Under the pieces are notes generated by a model. That model did not search any database. It was not told the DNA's origin and saw only the letters and a list, made by a program, of their open reading frames with translations. From Streptomyces sp. ITFR-16 (GTDB taxonomy: Bacteria > Actinomycetota > Actinomycetes > Streptomycetales > Streptomycetaceae): a DNA stretch of 64,000 bases. The DNA lies in assembly GCF_031844705.1 (NCBI RefSeq), contig NZ_CP134609.1:4650001-4714000 (forward strand). Direction: 5' to 3'. Within the stretch, counting starts at the first letter, position 1. Each line of letters opens with the position of its first letter. Shown piece by piece: positions 51,579 to 59,415 of the stretch. A program made the position numbers and the translations under genes.

Positions 51579-51595
51579 CCCGGTGGGGGCCGGTG

Positions 51596-51724
51596 CTACT
51601 TCGGGGTGCGCGGGTTGCGGGTCTTGTCGACCCGGTGGGCCGCGGCGGGCTGATGGGCACGCGAGCGGTTGGCCAGGTCCTGCAGCTCGCGCATCCGGGC
51701 GTAGGCCATCTCGATCGTGTACAC
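51596..51724 (-). CDS. 42-residue conserved-looking small protein
   Basis: A GTG-started frame encodes YTIEMAYARMRELQDLANRS near the start and a basic tail DKTRNPRTPK. AGGAG lies 10 bases before the start. The amphipathic N-terminal helix with the YARM...LQ pattern looks like a Streptomyces small-protein family. It is divergent from the Lrp gene and convergent with the UbiX gene, 17 bases away. Function is unknown. Confidence 0.6.
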   Translation of the reverse strand: MYTIEMAYARMRELQDLANRSRAHQPAAAHRVDKTRNPRTPK

Positions 51725-51865
51725 GGTGTTCTCACTCCTGAGGATTCTGAAGATTCGAAAGCATTTTTTGGATGCTCTGGAAGATTTACAGGCTCTGATG
51801 CCTGCACGCCTTAGATTCTACACGTAGACTTGCGATACTGCTGAACAATGGAAGGTTCCAGACAC

Positions 51866-52321
51866 ATGGACGCGGTGGACAGGCAGCTCATCCAGGCCCT
51901 CAGGGAGAACGGCAGGGCCTCGTACGCCGAGCTGGGGCGGCTCGTGGGGCTCTCCGGGCCCAGCGTCACCGACCGCATCAACCGGCTGGAAACCGCCGGT
52001 GTCATCACCGGCTACCGCGCCACCGTCGACGCGGCCTCGCTCGGCCTCGGGGTCACGGCCCTGATCGGCATCTCGCTCTCCGACGCCGCCGACCACGAGG
52101 ACGTGGCGCGCCGGCTGAAGGACCTCGCGGAGATCGAGGACGCCTGGTTCATCGCGGGCGACGACTCCTACATGCTCAAGGTGCGCGTCGGTGACGTGGA
52201 CGGTCTGGAGAAGACCATCCGCCGGCTCAGCGGCACCAAGGGCGTCTCGCGCACCCGTACCACGATCGTGCTCTCCACCAAGTGGGAGAACCGGGTCGGA
52301 GACCTCCCCGAAGAGGGCTAG
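51866..52321 (+). CDS. Lrp/AsnC-family transcriptional regulator
   Basis: This protein of about 151 residues has an N-terminal helix-turn-helix (DAVDRQLIQALRENGRASYA, then SGPSVTDRINRLETAGVITG). A C-terminal RAM ligand domain follows (GVTALIGISLSDAADHEDVA, then DAWFIAGDDSYMLKVRVGDV). Such regulators respond to amino acids. Its target may include the mqnE gene just downstream or the divergent small gene. I use the ATG at 51866 behind GGAAGG; an upstream ATG at 51848 is less well placed. Confidence 0.92.
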   Translation: MDAVDRQLIQALRENGRASYAELGRLVGLSGPSVTDRINRLETAGVITGYRATVDAASLGLGVTALIGISLSDAADHEDVARRLKDLAEIEDAWFIAGDDSYMLKVRVGDVDGLEKTIRRLSGTKGVSRTRTTIVLSTKWENRVGDLPEEG

Positions 52322-52369
52322 GCGTACGGTGGGCGGAGTCTGTTACACGGAGATATGGGAGGCGCCCTA

Positions 52370-53533
52370 GTGGACGCGGGACTCAAGCGCGAGCTGGAGC
52401 AGAAGGTCAGGGGCGGTGAGCGGCTGACCCGCGAGGACGGGATCGCGCTCTACGAGTCCGACGACCTGGCGTGGCTCGGCGGTCTGGCCCATGAGGTGCG
52501 TACGCGCAAGAACGGCGACGTCGTCCACTTCAACGTCAACCGGCACCTCAACATGACCAACGTGTGCACCGCGTCCTGCGCGTACTGCTCGTTCCAGCGC
52601 AAGCCGGGCGAGAAGGACGCGTACACGATGCGCATCGAGGAGGCGGTGAAGCTCGCCAAGGCGATGGAGGGCGAGAGCCTCACCGAGCTGCACATCGTCA
52701 ACGGGCTGCACCCCTCGCTGCCGTGGCGCTACTACCCGCGCTCGCTGAGCGCGCTGAAGGAAGCGCTGCCGCAGGTCTCCCTGAAGGCGTTCACCGCCAC
52801 CGAGATCCACCACTTCGAGACGATCTCCGGGCTCTCCGCCTCCGAGATCCTCGACGAGCTGATCGAGGCCGGCCTCGAGTCGCTGACCGGTGGCGGCGCG
52901 GAGATCTTCGACTGGGAGGTCCGCCAGCACATCGTCGACCACCGCACCCACTGGGAGGACTGGTCGCGCATCCACCGGCTCGCCCACGAGAAGGGGCTCA
53001 AGACCCCGGCGACGATGCTGTACGGGCACATCGAGGAGCCCCGGCACCGCGTCGACCACGTGCTGCGGCTGCGTGAGCTCCAGGACGAGACCGGCGGCTT
53101 CCAGGTCTTCATCCCGCTGCGCTACCAGCACGACTTCGTGGACATGAAGGACGGCAAGGTCCGCAACAAGCTCCAGGCGCGTACGACGATGGCGACCGGT
53201 GCCGAGGCGCTGAAGACCTTCGCGGTCTCCCGGCTGCTGTTCGACAACGTCCCGCACGTCAAGGTGTTCTGGGTGATGCACGGCGTACAGACCGCCCAGC
53301 TCGCCCTTCAGCACGGCGCGGACGACATGGACGGCTCGGTCGTCGAGTACAAGATCACGCACGACGCGGACAACTACGGCACGCCCAGCAAGCTCGGCCG
53401 CGAGGATCTGCTGGACCTGATCCGCGACGCCGGCTTCCGGCCCGTCGAGCGCAACACCCGGTACGAGATCATCCGCGAGTACCCGGGCCCGGACGCGGAG
53501 CGCCGCGAGTCGCCGCAGCCCATGCGGGTCTGA
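52370..53533 (+). CDS. mqnE: Aminofutalosine synthase (radical SAM)
   Basis: MqnE joins 3-[(1-carboxyvinyl)oxy]benzoate to S-adenosylmethionine to form aminofutalosine, the first committed product of the futalosine route to menaquinone. The radical SAM cluster cysteines are in NVCTASCAYCSFQRKPGE near residue 68. The middle has FTATEIHHFETISGLSASEI and TGGGAEIFDWEVRQHIV, and YRY-type strands follow. The 387-residue length from the GTG at 52370 (GGAGG 8 bases before) is normal. It closes this quinone cluster. Confidence 0.95.
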   Translation: MDAGLKRELEQKVRGGERLTREDGIALYESDDLAWLGGLAHEVRTRKNGDVVHFNVNRHLNMTNVCTASCAYCSFQRKPGEKDAYTMRIEEAVKLAKAMEGESLTELHIVNGLHPSLPWRYYPRSLSALKEALPQVSLKAFTATEIHHFETISGLSASEILDELIEAGLESLTGGGAEIFDWEVRQHIVDHRTHWEDWSRIHRLAHEKGLKTPATMLYGHIEEPRHRVDHVLRLRELQDETGGFQVFIPLRYQHDFVDMKDGKVRNKLQARTTMATGAEALKTFAVSRLLFDNVPHVKVFWVMHGVQTAQLALQHGADDMDGSVVEYKITHDADNYGTPSKLGREDLLDLIRDAGFRPVERNTRYEIIREYPGPDAERRESPQPMRV

Positions 53534-53580
53534 AGCGGCGCGCGCCCCGCGTGTCCTGCTGTACTGCTGTACTGCTTCAC

Positions 53581-53615
53581 GAGAGCTCCGGCCGCCGTCC
53601 CCGGCCGGAGCTCTC
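53581..53615 (+). terminator. Hairpin terminator after mqnE
   Basis: A 13-bp perfect stem (GAGAGCTCCGGCC and its complement) with a 9-nt loop lies 47 bases after the mqnE stop. Confidence 0.8.
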
Positions 53616-53668
53616 TCGCGTTCCGGACGGTGGTTGAGCCGATGGCTCGTAATGGTTAATCTGCCTCT

Positions 53669-54193
53669 ATGGCGCTTACATTCGAGCTGGATCCGAAGTT
53701 CGACCGGTCCGTGCGGGACGGGATAGCCGAGCTTTGGGCCGATGTGTCCAACGCGGGCGGGGCGGTGGGCTTCGTGCCGCCCGTCTCGGCCGACGACGTC
53801 CGGCCCGAGCTGGTCAAGCACCTCGTCGCGATGGCCGAGGGGCGCACCCGCCTGCTGGTGGGCTACGACGAGGGCGGGGCCGTCGCCGCCACCGCGTTCC
53901 TCACGCACAACACGCACCGGCTGATGACGCACTGGCTCTGGCTCTACACGGTGATGGTCCACCCCCGCCACCAGGGCCGGGGCTACGGCCGGGATCTGAT
54001 GGCGGCCGCCGCCGACGCGGCCCGGGGGATCGACGGCATCGAGGCCATCCGGCTCACCTGCCGCGGCGGCACGGGTGCCGACCGCTTCTACGCCGCCTGT
54101 GGGTACAAGGAGGTCGGCCGGGTGCCGGGCGCGATCCGGGTGGCCGACGGCGACGACCGCGACGACGTCATCATGCTGCTGCCGCTCGGCTGA
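53669..54193 (+). CDS. GNAT-family N-acetyltransferase
   Basis: This 174-residue GNAT enzyme has the acetyl-CoA motif VMVHPRHQGRGYGRDLMAAA in the usual position near residue 93. Beta strands include TRLLVGYDEGGAVAATAFLT before it and IEAIRLTCRGGTGADRFYAA after it. The F-Y-A-A-C-G-Y element near the end is typical of the fold. The acyl acceptor is unknown. It stands alone between the mqnE terminator and a small DUF4229 gene. Confidence 0.93.
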   Translation: MALTFELDPKFDRSVRDGIAELWADVSNAGGAVGFVPPVSADDVRPELVKHLVAMAEGRTRLLVGYDEGGAVAATAFLTHNTHRLMTHWLWLYTVMVHPRHQGRGYGRDLMAAAADAARGIDGIEAIRLTCRGGTGADRFYAACGYKEVGRVPGAIRVADGDDRDDVIMLLPLG

Positions 54194-54307
54194 GGGCGCC
54201 GCGCCGGGCCGGCCCGCCCGCGCTTGGCGCGGCCCTCCGAACTGATCGATTGTGGGGCATGCTTCACTGGTCGGGCAGGACTGTCGTACGTAGAGAGAAG
54301 GCGAGCT

Positions 54308-54604
54308 GTGTCCGCTGCCAAGCCGAGCGCAACGATCCGGTACACCGCGATGCGTCTCAGCATCTTCGTCGGCTGTTTCGTCGTCGCCGCCATCGCGGTC
54401 AACTACGGGGTGATTCCTTCCGGGGCCGGGGGATCCAACATCGTCTGGGTCATCCTGCTCGCCCTGGTGCTCTCCGCGCCGCTCAGCTACGTCCTGCTGC
54501 GCAAGCAGCGCGACGAGATGTCCGAGCAGATCGTGTCGAAGGTCGACCGCGCCAAGGCGCGCCTGGAGGCCAACCGCACGCGTGAGGACGGCGTCACCCA
54601 GTAG
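54308..54604 (+). CDS. DUF4229 small membrane protein
   Basis: This 98-residue protein has two helices (RLSIFVGCFVVAAIAVNYGV and IVWVILLALVLSAPLSYVLL). A charged C-terminal helix follows (LRKQRDEMSEQIVSKVDRAK) on the inner side. The order matches DUF4229, a widespread actinobacterial family of unknown role near respiratory and menaquinone genes. The GTG start follows GAGAAGG. A terminator lies 84 bases downstream. Confidence 0.9.
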   Translation: MSAAKPSATIRYTAMRLSIFVGCFVVAAIAVNYGVIPSGAGGSNIVWVILLALVLSAPLSYVLLRKQRDEMSEQIVSKVDRAKARLEANRTREDGVTQ

Positions 54605-54687
54605 CGGCCGGGAGTGGCCGGTGGTGACCCGGTGAGGGTCGGGTAAGGGAAATGTAAACCTGATCACACCCACCTCCTTTCTTCGTC

Positions 54688-54728
54688 AAACCCCAGCGCG
54701 GGAGCGAACGCTCCTGTACTGGGGTTTT
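54688..54728 (+). terminator. Rho-independent terminator with T run
   Basis: Outer stem AAACCCCAG with CTGGGGTTT and inner stem GGAGCG with CGCTCC, followed by TTTT. It is the clearest classical terminator in the window, between DUF4229 and the leader peptide of the transporter. Confidence 0.85.
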
Positions 54729-54834
54729 CGCGCACCCAGGGGCAGTTGAGGCGTCCGGGCGGGGCGCGGAGCCGCGCTCCGGGCCCAAAGAAGACCTTTG
54801 AGGTTCTCAAAGTTCAAGTGTTAACGTGTTCGAC

Positions 54835-54942
54835 ATGAAGACAGCTGTGCGCCTCCGACCTGCCACGAGCATCCCGCTCGTGGAGCGCCTTCATGTCGAT
54901 CTCTGCCGCTGTATGTCCGCGGTCTGTTGCCGCACCGTCTGA
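54835..54942 (+). CDS. Cysteine-rich leader peptide (attenuator candidate)
   Basis: A 35-residue frame starting with ATG encodes SIPLVERLHVDLCRCMSAVC near its end, followed by CRTV. The block VERxHVDLxRxxSAxC is the signature of short actinobacterial leader peptides found before sulfur and cysteine genes. Four cysteine codons sit in the last third. Two hairpins are present: one inside the frame (54863-54883) and one after it (54956-54983). Ribosome pausing at Cys codons could switch read-through into the transporter gene, so cysteine shortage would raise expression. This is inferred from family and position. Confidence 0.7.
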   Translation: MKTAVRLRPATSIPLVERLHVDLCRCMSAVCCRTV

Positions 54943-54955
54943 TACCGGCATCACA

Positions 54956-54983
54956 GCGGCGCCGCCCCTGACGCGGGCGCCGC
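54956..54983 (+). promoter_or_regulatory. Hairpin between leader peptide and transporter
   Basis: An 8-bp stem (GCGGCGCC and its complement) with a 12-nt loop lies just after the leader stop. It is a candidate attenuator that a paused ribosome on the Cys codons could prevent from forming. Confidence 0.45.
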
Positions 54984-55043
54984 ACCCCCGTCCCCCGCAC
55001 ACCGTCCCCGTGCGTCCCGATGCGTCACATCTGGAGTGTGTCC

Positions 55044-56390
55044 GTGTCCGCGAACCCCGCGTCCGCCACCACCGAAGAGCCCTCGGGCTCCGGTTTCCGC
55101 ATACCCAAGGTCCCGTTCTGGGCCCAGATCGTCGCCGGTCTGGTCCTCGGTGTCCTGCTCGGCTGGCTCGCCCGCAGCCAGGACATCGACTGGCTCTACA
55201 CCACGCTCGACAAGGTCGGCCACATCTTCGTCCAGCTGCTGAAGCTGGCCGTGGCGCCCCTCGTCTTCTTCGCGATCCTGGTGTCGATCACCAACCTGCG
55301 CAAGGTCAACAACGCCGCCAGGCTGGCCGGCCGCACGGTCCTCTGGTTCATGATCACCTCGCTGATCGCGGTCGCCATCGGCCTCGCGATCGGCCTGATC
55401 ACCAACCCGGGCTCCGGCACCGGCCTCACCCCGAAGGACGGCAAGCTCCCGGAGCACGCGGGCTCCTGGCTCGACTTCCTGACCGGTATCATCCCGCAGA
55501 ACGTGATCTCGCCGTTCACCGAGCTGAACGTCCTCCAGATCGTCTTCATGGCCGCCGTCGCCGGGATCGCCGCCCTGCAGCTCGGCGAGAAGGCACAGCC
55601 GATCCTCAACCTCAGCGAGGCCGTCCTGGAGCTGCTCCAGAAGGCCCTGTGGTGGGTCATCCGCCTCGCCCCGCTCGGCACCATCGGCCTCATCGGCTAC
55701 GCCATCGCCGACTACGGCTGGGACCTGATCGGCAAGTACGCGACGTTCACCGCCGACGTCTACATCGGCTGCGCCCTGGTGATGTTCGGCGTCTACCCGC
55801 TGCTGCTCGCCACGGTCGCCAAGGTCAGCCCGCTCCAGTTCTTCAAGGGCGCCTGGCCCGCGATCCAACTGGCCTTCGTCTCGCGCTCCTCGGTCGGCAC
55901 CATGCCGGTCACCCAGCAGGTCACCGAGCGCCTCGGCGTCCCGAAGGAGTACGCCTCCTTCTCCGTCCCGTTCGGTGCGACCACCAAGATGGACGGCTGC
56001 GCCGCGATCTACCCGGCGCTGGCCGCGATCTTCATCGCGCAGATCTTCGACGTGCAGCTGGGTGTCGGTGACTACATCCTGATCGCGTTCGTCTCGGTGA
56101 TCGGCTCCGCCGCCACCGCCGGTCTCACCGGCGCCACGGTCATGCTGACCCTCACCCTGTCGACGCTGGGCCTCCCGCTGGAGGGCGTCGGTCTGCTGAT
56201 GGCCATCGACCCGATCCTGGACATGATGCGTACGGCGACGAACGTGGCAGGCCAGGCGCTGGTCCCGGTCATCGTCTCGGCCCGGGAGAAGATCCTCGAC
56301 CACGACAAGTACAACTCGGCGTCGGCCTCCCCGGTCGACGAGGCCGAGGTCCGCGACACCGAGCAGGGGCGCGTGCCGGTCCCCGCGTGA
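55044..56390 (+). CDS. Dicarboxylate/amino acid:cation symporter, TcyP-like (cystine uptake)
   Basis: This 448-residue DAACS-family transporter has eight helices and two re-entrant loops. The substrate loop reads VPFGATTKMDGCAAIYPALA, and the late ion and substrate helix has AIDPILDMMRTATNVAGQAL. Those two elements look more like cystine permeases such as TcyP than like DctA, whose loop usually carries NLDG. The cysteine-rich leader upstream supports cystine or cysteine as the substrate. The GTG at 55044 follows GGAG with 7-base spacing; an ATG at 55020 lies before it. The acidic tail is cytoplasmic. Confidence 0.87.
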   Translation: MSANPASATTEEPSGSGFRIPKVPFWAQIVAGLVLGVLLGWLARSQDIDWLYTTLDKVGHIFVQLLKLAVAPLVFFAILVSITNLRKVNNAARLAGRTVLWFMITSLIAVAIGLAIGLITNPGSGTGLTPKDGKLPEHAGSWLDFLTGIIPQNVISPFTELNVLQIVFMAAVAGIAALQLGEKAQPILNLSEAVLELLQKALWWVIRLAPLGTIGLIGYAIADYGWDLIGKYATFTADVYIGCALVMFGVYPLLLATVAKVSPLQFFKGAWPAIQLAFVSRSSVGTMPVTQQVTERLGVPKEYASFSVPFGATTKMDGCAAIYPALAAIFIAQIFDVQLGVGDYILIAFVSVIGSAATAGLTGATVMLTLTLSTLGLPLEGVGLLMAIDPILDMMRTATNVAGQALVPVIVSAREKILDHDKYNSASASPVDEAEVRDTEQGRVPVPA

Positions 56391-56406
56391 TCGCTCACCG
56401 CCCGCC

Positions 56407-56443
56407 CGAGGGCCCCTTCTCCGCTGCGGAGAGGGGGCCCTCG
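56407..56443 (+). terminator. Two-part hairpin terminator after the transporter
   Basis: Outer stem CGAGGGCCCC with GGGGCCCTCG and inner stem TCTCCGC with GCGGAGA form one long hairpin 17 bases after the stop. Confidence 0.85.
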
Positions 56444-56580
56444 CGCATGTCCGGCGGACGGGGCCGGGGCGGGGCGATCCGGCCACCGGGTGGCCGGGGG
56501 TCTCCGTGTGGGCGGCGTGGTCCGGGCCCGCGCCGTAGTCTTACCGAGGAGTAGCGCAGCGGGGGCGGGAGGAAGTCGAC

Positions 56581-57225
56581 GTGGGTGCTGTGAAGAGCAA
56601 ACGGATGCCGCGCGCGGTGCGCGAGCAGCAGATGATGGACGCCGCGGTGCAGACCTTCGGACAGCGCGGATTCCGTGCGGCCTCGATGGACGAGATCGCG
56701 GAGCTGGCCGGGGTGTCCAAGCCGCTGGTCTACCTCTATCTGAACTCCAAGGACGAACTCTTCTCCGCCTGCATCAGGCGGGAGGCGAACGCGCTGGTCG
56801 AAGCGGTACGCGCGGGGGCGGAGCCGGGTCTTCCGGCCGACCGGCAACTGTGGTCGGGGCTGCGGGCGTTCTTCACGCACACGGCGCAGAACCCGGACGG
56901 CTGGGCCGTGCTGTATCGCCAGGCACGGACGCACGGGGAGCCGTTCGCCACCGAGGTGAACGTGATGCGCGAGGAGATCGTTGCGTTCGTGACGGGTCTG
57001 ATCGGCGCCGCGGCCCGCGAGGTCCACCAGGATCCGGCGCTGGCGGACCGCGATGTGGCGGGTCTCGCGCAGGCGCTGGTGGGCGCCGCGGAGTCGCTCG
57101 CCGGCTGGGCGAACGAGACCCCGGGCGTCTCGGCCAAGGAGGCGGCGGCCACCTTGATGAACTTCTCGTGGGCGGGCCTGGAGAACCTTATGAACGGCCG
57201 TCCCTGGCAGCCGCCGTCCCGGTGA
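56581..57225 (+). CDS. TetR-family transcriptional regulator
   Basis: This 214-residue repressor has the N-terminal TetR helix-turn-helix (DAAVQTFGQRGFRAASMDEI, then AELAGVSKPLVYLYLNSKDE). A helical ligand domain follows, with AVLYRQARTHGEPFATEVN. The gene faces the fatty-acid genes at 57188-60693, overlapping the 3' end of the MaoC-like gene. It probably binds the two palindromes at 59368-59397 and responds to an acyl-CoA or lipid. The GTG at 56581 follows GGAGG with 8-base spacing. Confidence 0.92.
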   Translation: MGAVKSKRMPRAVREQQMMDAAVQTFGQRGFRAASMDEIAELAGVSKPLVYLYLNSKDELFSACIRREANALVEAVRAGAEPGLPADRQLWSGLRAFFTHTAQNPDGWAVLYRQARTHGEPFATEVNVMREEIVAFVTGLIGAAAREVHQDPALADRDVAGLAQALVGAAESLAGWANETPGVSAKEAAATLMNFSWAGLENLMNGRPWQPPSR

Positions 57226-58015
57226 GGTGGACGCGGTCGCCGCTGCGGAGCTGGAAGGCGGTGCCGTCCGAGGCGTAGGTGACGGTGCCGGGCAGCAGGA
57301 CGGGGGCCCGGAAGTCGGCCCGTACGGAGTGGACCGGAGGGGTCCCGGGCACCTCGGCGAGGCAGCGGGCCACGGTCCACATGCCGTGCGCGATGGCGCG
57401 CGGGAAGCCGAACAGCCGGGCGGTCAGCGGGTGGAGGTGGATCGGGTTGCGGTCGCCCGAGGCGGCCCCGTAGCGCCGTCCGAGGTCGGCGGGCAGCCGC
57501 CACTCGGCGACGGCGGGGAGCGGGGGCTCGGGCGCCGGGGCCGCCGGCCTGGTGCTCGTACGGACCGTGTGGCGGGAGAGATAGCCGCTGCGGGACTCCC
57601 ACACCAGCTCGCCCGACAGCCGCGCCTCGGTCACCACGGTGACCTCGGTGCCCCGCCGGTGCGGGGTCAACTCCTGTGCGTACACCGTGAGGTCGAGCCG
57701 GTCGGTGGGGTGCAGCGCCCGGTGGGCGGTGATCTCGATCCAGGTGTGGACGAGCCCGGTGACCGGCAGCGGGAAGCTCCACCGGGTCATCAGCCGCATG
57801 GCCGACGGGAAGGCCAGGACGTGCGGGTACGTCACCGGCAGCGGGCCGGACTCCGCGAAGCCGCAGATCCTGCTGTACGCGGCCAGCGGGCCGGGCGCGA
57901 TCGGGGCGGCCGGGAGGTGCTGCCGGCCGGCGGGCAGGACGGCGCCCGGCCGGCCCGCCCGCTTGAAGGGAGAGGTCAGCCCGCCGCGCAGCAGCGAGAG
58001 CGTCAGGCTCGGCAC
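57188..58015 (-). CDS. MaoC-like dehydratase (HtdX-like)
   Basis: This 275-residue double-hotdog protein has the hydratase motif in the C-terminal hotdog: RRYGAASGDRNPIHLHPLTA followed by FGFPRAIAHGMW, with catalytic Asp and His. The N-terminal hotdog is degenerate. Such enzymes dehydrate 3-hydroxyacyl thioesters. The gene starts 4 bases after the FabG-like stop, in the order seen for htdX and fabG4 of mycobacteria, and its 3' end overlaps the TetR gene on the other strand by 38 bases. The GTG at 58015 follows GGGAG. Confidence 0.9.
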   Translation of the reverse strand: MPSLTLSLLRGGLTSPFKRAGRPGAVLPAGRQHLPAAPIAPGPLAAYSRICGFAESGPLPVTYPHVLAFPSAMRLMTRWSFPLPVTGLVHTWIEITAHRALHPTDRLDLTVYAQELTPHRRGTEVTVVTEARLSGELVWESRSGYLSRHTVRTSTRPAAPAPEPPLPAVAEWRLPADLGRRYGAASGDRNPIHLHPLTARLFGFPRAIAHGMWTVARCLAEVPGTPPVHSVRADFRAPVLLPGTVTYASDGTAFQLRSGDRVHLTGTAAARDGRS

Positions 58016-58019
58016 GGGG

Positions 58020-59339
58020 TCACGCTCCCAGCAGGCTCTGGCCGCAGACGCGGACGACCTGGCCGTTGACGGCCGTGGACGCGGGCTGGGCGAACCAGGC
58101 GGTGGTCTCGGCGACATCGACCGGAAGGCCGCCCTGGGAAAGGGAGTTCATCCGGCGGCCGGCCTCCCGGATGAAGAGCGGGACGGCCGCGGTCATCTTG
58201 GTCTCGATGAAGCCGGGGGCGACCGCGTTGACCGTGACGCCGTGGTCGGCGGCGGCGCGCGGGGCGAGTGAGCGGACCAGGCCGATGATGCCGGCCTTGC
58301 TGGCCGCGTAGTTGGTCTGGCCGTTGTTGCCCGCGATGCCCGCGATGGAGGCGGTGGCGACGATCCGGCCGCCCCGGTTGAGGGTGCCGGCCCTGAGCAG
58401 GGCGTCTGTGGTGCGCAGGACGCTGTCGAGGTTGACGTCGATGACCGAGGCCCAGCGGTCGGCGGCCATGTTGGCGAGCCGCCGGTCGCGGGTGATCCCG
58501 GCGTTGTGGACCAAAATGTCGAGGCCGTCGGGGGCCGCTGCGGCGATGCGCTCGGCCGCGTCGTCCGCCGTGATGTCCAGCGGCAGGGCGGTGGCGCCGA
58601 GCAGGTCGGCGGTGCGCACCAGGTCCTCCTGGGCCTGCGGGACGTCCAGGCAGATGACCCGGGCGCCGTCCCGGGCCAGCACGGAGGCGACCGAGGCGCC
58701 GATGCCCCGGGCCGCGCCGGTGACCAGCGCGGTGCGGCCGGCGAGCGGGGCGGACCAGTCGGCGACGGTGCCGGGGGCGGCGGCGGTGACCTCGATGACC
58801 TGGCCGCTGATGTACGCGGACCGGGGTGAGAGCAGGAAGCGCAGGGTGGACTCGGCGCCCGCGGCCGCGCCGGGCGCGAGGCGCAGCAGCTGCACGGTGG
58901 CGCCCCTGCCGATCTCCTTGCCGAGCGAGCGCACGAACCCTTCCAGCGCCTGCTGGGCGGCGGCCTGGTGGTGGTCGTCCGGGGAGGGCCGCACGCCGAG
59001 GACGACGACCCGGCCGCTCGGGGCGAGCGAGCGGACGACCGGGTGCAGGGCGGCGTGCACGGCGCCGAGTCCGGCGGCGGTGCCGACGCCCGTCGCGTCC
59101 AGCACGATGCCGGCCGGGCGGTCGGCGCCGGCGGTGATCTCCAGGCCGGTCGCGGCGAGGATCGCCCCGAGCTCGTCCGTGACGGCGGAATCCCCGGCGG
59201 TGAGGTGGAGGACCGGGCCGGCCAGGTCCGGGGTCCGGGGGGTCCAGCGGCGCAGCCGGGCGGGCTGCGGGAGGCCGAGCCTGCGGGTCAGAAATCGGCC
59301 GGTCGCTGTGCCGGTGAGGTGCAGATAGCGGTCGGCCAT
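58020..59339 (-). CDS. High-molecular-weight 3-oxoacyl-(ACP/CoA) reductase, FabG4-like
   Basis: This 439-residue two-domain SDR has an N-terminal non-catalytic Rossmann half (residues 1-200, VVVLGVRPSPDDHH). The catalytic C-terminal half has GRTALVTGAARGIGASVASV near residue 205 and LVHNAGITRDRRLANM. The Ser, Tyr and Lys are in ATASIAGIAGNNGQTNYAAS and the following KAG. It reduces 3-oxoacyl groups with NAD(P)H. The layout and neighbours match the mycobacterial fadA2-fabG4-htdX group. The ATG at 59339 faces the thiolase gene across a short operator region. Confidence 0.93.
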   Translation of the reverse strand: MADRYLHLTGTATGRFLTRRLGLPQPARLRRWTPRTPDLAGPVLHLTAGDSAVTDELGAILAATGLEITAGADRPAGIVLDATGVGTAAGLGAVHAALHPVVRSLAPSGRVVVLGVRPSPDDHHQAAAQQALEGFVRSLGKEIGRGATVQLLRLAPGAAAGAESTLRFLLSPRSAYISGQVIEVTAAAPGTVADWSAPLAGRTALVTGAARGIGASVASVLARDGARVICLDVPQAQEDLVRTADLLGATALPLDITADDAAERIAAAAPDGLDILVHNAGITRDRRLANMAADRWASVIDVNLDSVLRTTDALLRAGTLNRGGRIVATASIAGIAGNNGQTNYAASKAGIIGLVRSLAPRAAADHGVTVNAVAPGFIETKMTAAVPLFIREAGRRMNSLSQGGLPVDVAETTAWFAQPASTAVNGQVVRVCGQSLLGA

Positions 59340-59367
59340 TGTCCGGACTCCCTGATCGGTCGTAGAT

Positions 59368-59381
59368 TTACTCCAGAGTAA
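59368..59381. promoter_or_regulatory. TetR-type operator 1
   Basis: TTACTCCAGAGTAA is a perfect 6-2-6 palindrome in the 76-base gap between the divergent FabG4-like and thiolase genes. Confidence 0.65.
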
Positions 59382-59383
59382 GG

Positions 59384-59397
59384 TTACTCAAGAGTCA
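59384..59397. promoter_or_regulatory. TetR-type operator 2
   Basis: TTACTCAAGAGTCA repeats operator 1 with one mismatch in the right arm, 16 bases downstream. The pair could bind two TetR dimers and control both divergent units. Confidence 0.6.
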
Positions 59398-59415
59398 GGA
59401 GCTGGTCGAGATGAG

